From NCBI GenBank assembly GCA_003449595.1, contig DMHB01000463.1, forward strand, positions 1 to 6,885: a stretch of DNA of 6,885 nt. The letters run 5' to 3'. Made by a program: the position numbers and the translations under genes. This DNA comes from Microscillaceae bacterium. GTDB lineage: Bacteria; Bacteroidota; Bacteroidia; Cytophagales; Microscillaceae. The notes under the pieces are model-generated. The model had not been told where the DNA came from, ran no database searches, and saw only the letters and a list, made by a program, of their open reading frames with translations. This document shows, in pieces, positions 6,108-6,885 of this stretch (the first letter of the stretch is position 1; every line of letters starts with the position of its first letter).

Positions 6108-6884
6108 TTAAACCAAGTAAAAGAAAGTAAATACAAACACCCAAACAAGATCTACAAAGTGCCAATACAGACCAACTTTTTCAACCATTTCATAGGGCTG
6201 AGCGCCAGGGTCAAGTGCGCGACCTGGTCTGTCATAAATACCCATAGCTGTATTATAGAAAATAAGCACATTGAGCATTACCCCACTGAATACGTGAAAG
6301 CCGTGAAAACCAGTAATAAAGAAAAATAAATCAGCGAAAGCAGGTGGCCCATATTGATTTTGAATCAAATTTGCGCCATAAATAACGTTGCCATAAATAT
6401 CTTTAGCACCACCGCCATCAGTGCCGTGAATGAAGTGAGTCCACTCCCAAGCTTGGCTGCCCAAGAACGCAAATCCACCAACGATAGTCCAAAGCATCCA
6501 CTTTTCTACATCCTTTCTATCCATCCGATGACCAGCTTCCACAGCGAGCACCATGGTTACACTACTCATAATCAAGATGAAGGTCATAATTCCTACAAAT
6601 ACCAATGGCAATGACATACCGTGTAAAAAAGGCATTGCATCGAATACCTTTTCAGGAATTGGCCAATAATCTAATGAAAAACTGAACTTCTCTGCTGTTC
6701 CACTATAAGCAGGGTGGCTATAACGGATAAGACCATAAGTAATTAGTAAAGATGAGAATGAAAAAGCATCTGATAGTAAAAAAAACCACATCATTAACTT
6801 TCCCCAGCTGGCTTTGAGTGGCTCGTTACCGCCATCCCAAATGCTTCCTTTGGTTACTTTGTCAGGTGTTGCTACTGTTGCCAT
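6108..6884 (-). CDS. ctaE: Cytochrome c oxidase subunit III
   Basis: This is a 258-residue subunit III of a heme-copper oxidase. Five helices are predicted near 30-52, 91-116, 129-149, 184-210 and 237-257, the short bacterial form lacking the first two helices of the seven-helix type. Family marks are LMMWFFLLSDAF in helix 1, SQAWEW (Glu147) in helix 3, TGFHGFHVFSG (His194, His197) in helix 4 and YWHFVDLVWVFVF (240-252) in helix 5. By eye, Asp39 takes the place of the conserved Glu of the mitochondrial SEV motif. The loops at 53-90 and 150-183 are long, the latter Gly/Tyr/Asn-rich. Bacteroidota often carry two subunit III genes side by side, a shorter one and then this longer type, so another may lie just upstream. 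The ATG at 6884 is one base from the window edge; a start further upstream cannot be excluded, but the MATVATP beginning looks natural. Confidence 0.93.
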   Translation of the reverse strand: MATVATPDKVTKGSIWDGGNEPLKASWGKLMMWFFLLSDAFSFSSLLITYGLIRYSHPAYSGTAEKFSFSLDYWPIPEKVFDAMPFLHGMSLPLVFVGIMTFILIMSSVTMVLAVEAGHRMDRKDVEKWMLWTIVGGFAFLGSQAWEWTHFIHGTDGGGAKDIYGNVIYGANLIQNQYGPPAFADLFFFITGFHGFHVFSGVMLNVLIFYNTAMGIYDRPGRALDPGAQPYEMVEKVGLYWHFVDLVWVFVFTFFYLV

Positions 6885-6885
6885 A

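Larger units (their letters stand above)
4208..6884 (-). other. Downstream part of a cytochrome c oxidase structural and assembly operon
   Basis: Five minus-strand genes follow one another with gaps of 22, 40, 5 and 21 bases: subunit III, subunit IV, SCO1/SenC, DUF420 and the CAMC protein. The close spacing and shared role support one transcript. No promoter-like break or terminator hairpin was found between them. The start of the operon, expected to hold subunits I and II, lies outside the window. The 76-base gap after 4208 and the candidate kinase promoter suggest that the transcription unit ends or weakens there. Confidence 0.8.

Noticed and set aside
6354..6614. An 86-codon plus-strand frame opposite subunit III
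   Set aside because: Antisense to a strongly conserved oxidase subunit.
1..6885. Mobile elements, CRISPR arrays, tRNA or rRNA genes, riboswitches
   Set aside because: The window is almost fully covered by seven same-strand protein genes; no transposase, repeat-spacer pattern or RNA gene was seen, and the gaps are too short.

Overview
The window looks like a chromosomal segment from a Bacteroidota bacterium, probably of the Cytophagales type. Three things point there: the order of a cytochrome oxidase and assembly gene block, a very large NtrY-like multi-pass histidine kinase, and starts without clear Shine-Dalgarno sequences together with matches to the TAnnTTTG promoter element of that phylum. 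The genus cannot be told from the sequence alone. All seven genes lie on the minus strand, so transcription runs from high to low coordinates. Coding density is very high; the longest gene-free stretch is the 76 bases at 4132-4207.

Region 1 (6884 down to 4208) is the downstream half of an aa3/caa3-type cytochrome c oxidase operon: subunit III, a short subunit IV, a SCO1/SenC copper chaperone, a DUF420 (CtaM-like) membrane protein, and an 87-residue secreted or membrane-anchored protein with a CAMC motif. Gaps are 40 bases or fewer. Subunits III and IV are structural. SCO1 would deliver copper to the CuA site, DUF420 is linked to oxidase maturation, and the CAMC protein is an unnamed likely accessory. 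Subunits I and II and the rest of the operon would lie beyond position 6885.

Region 2 (4131 down to 418) is one 1237-residue sensor histidine kinase. It has about 12 membrane segments, three extracytoplasmic regions, a HAMP domain and a complete NtrY-like kinase core. It reads from a TTG start and has its own candidate promoter in the 76-base gap. No response regulator is present in the window.

Region 3 (395 down to 1) is the N-terminal 131 codons of an exported protein of unknown function that runs off the left edge.

No RNA genes, mobile elements, CRISPR arrays or convincing terminators were seen. Most of the content belongs to recognisable families. The less ordinary points are the CX5C copper motif in SCO1, the CAMC protein, the architecture and TTG start of the kinase, and the truncated exported protein.
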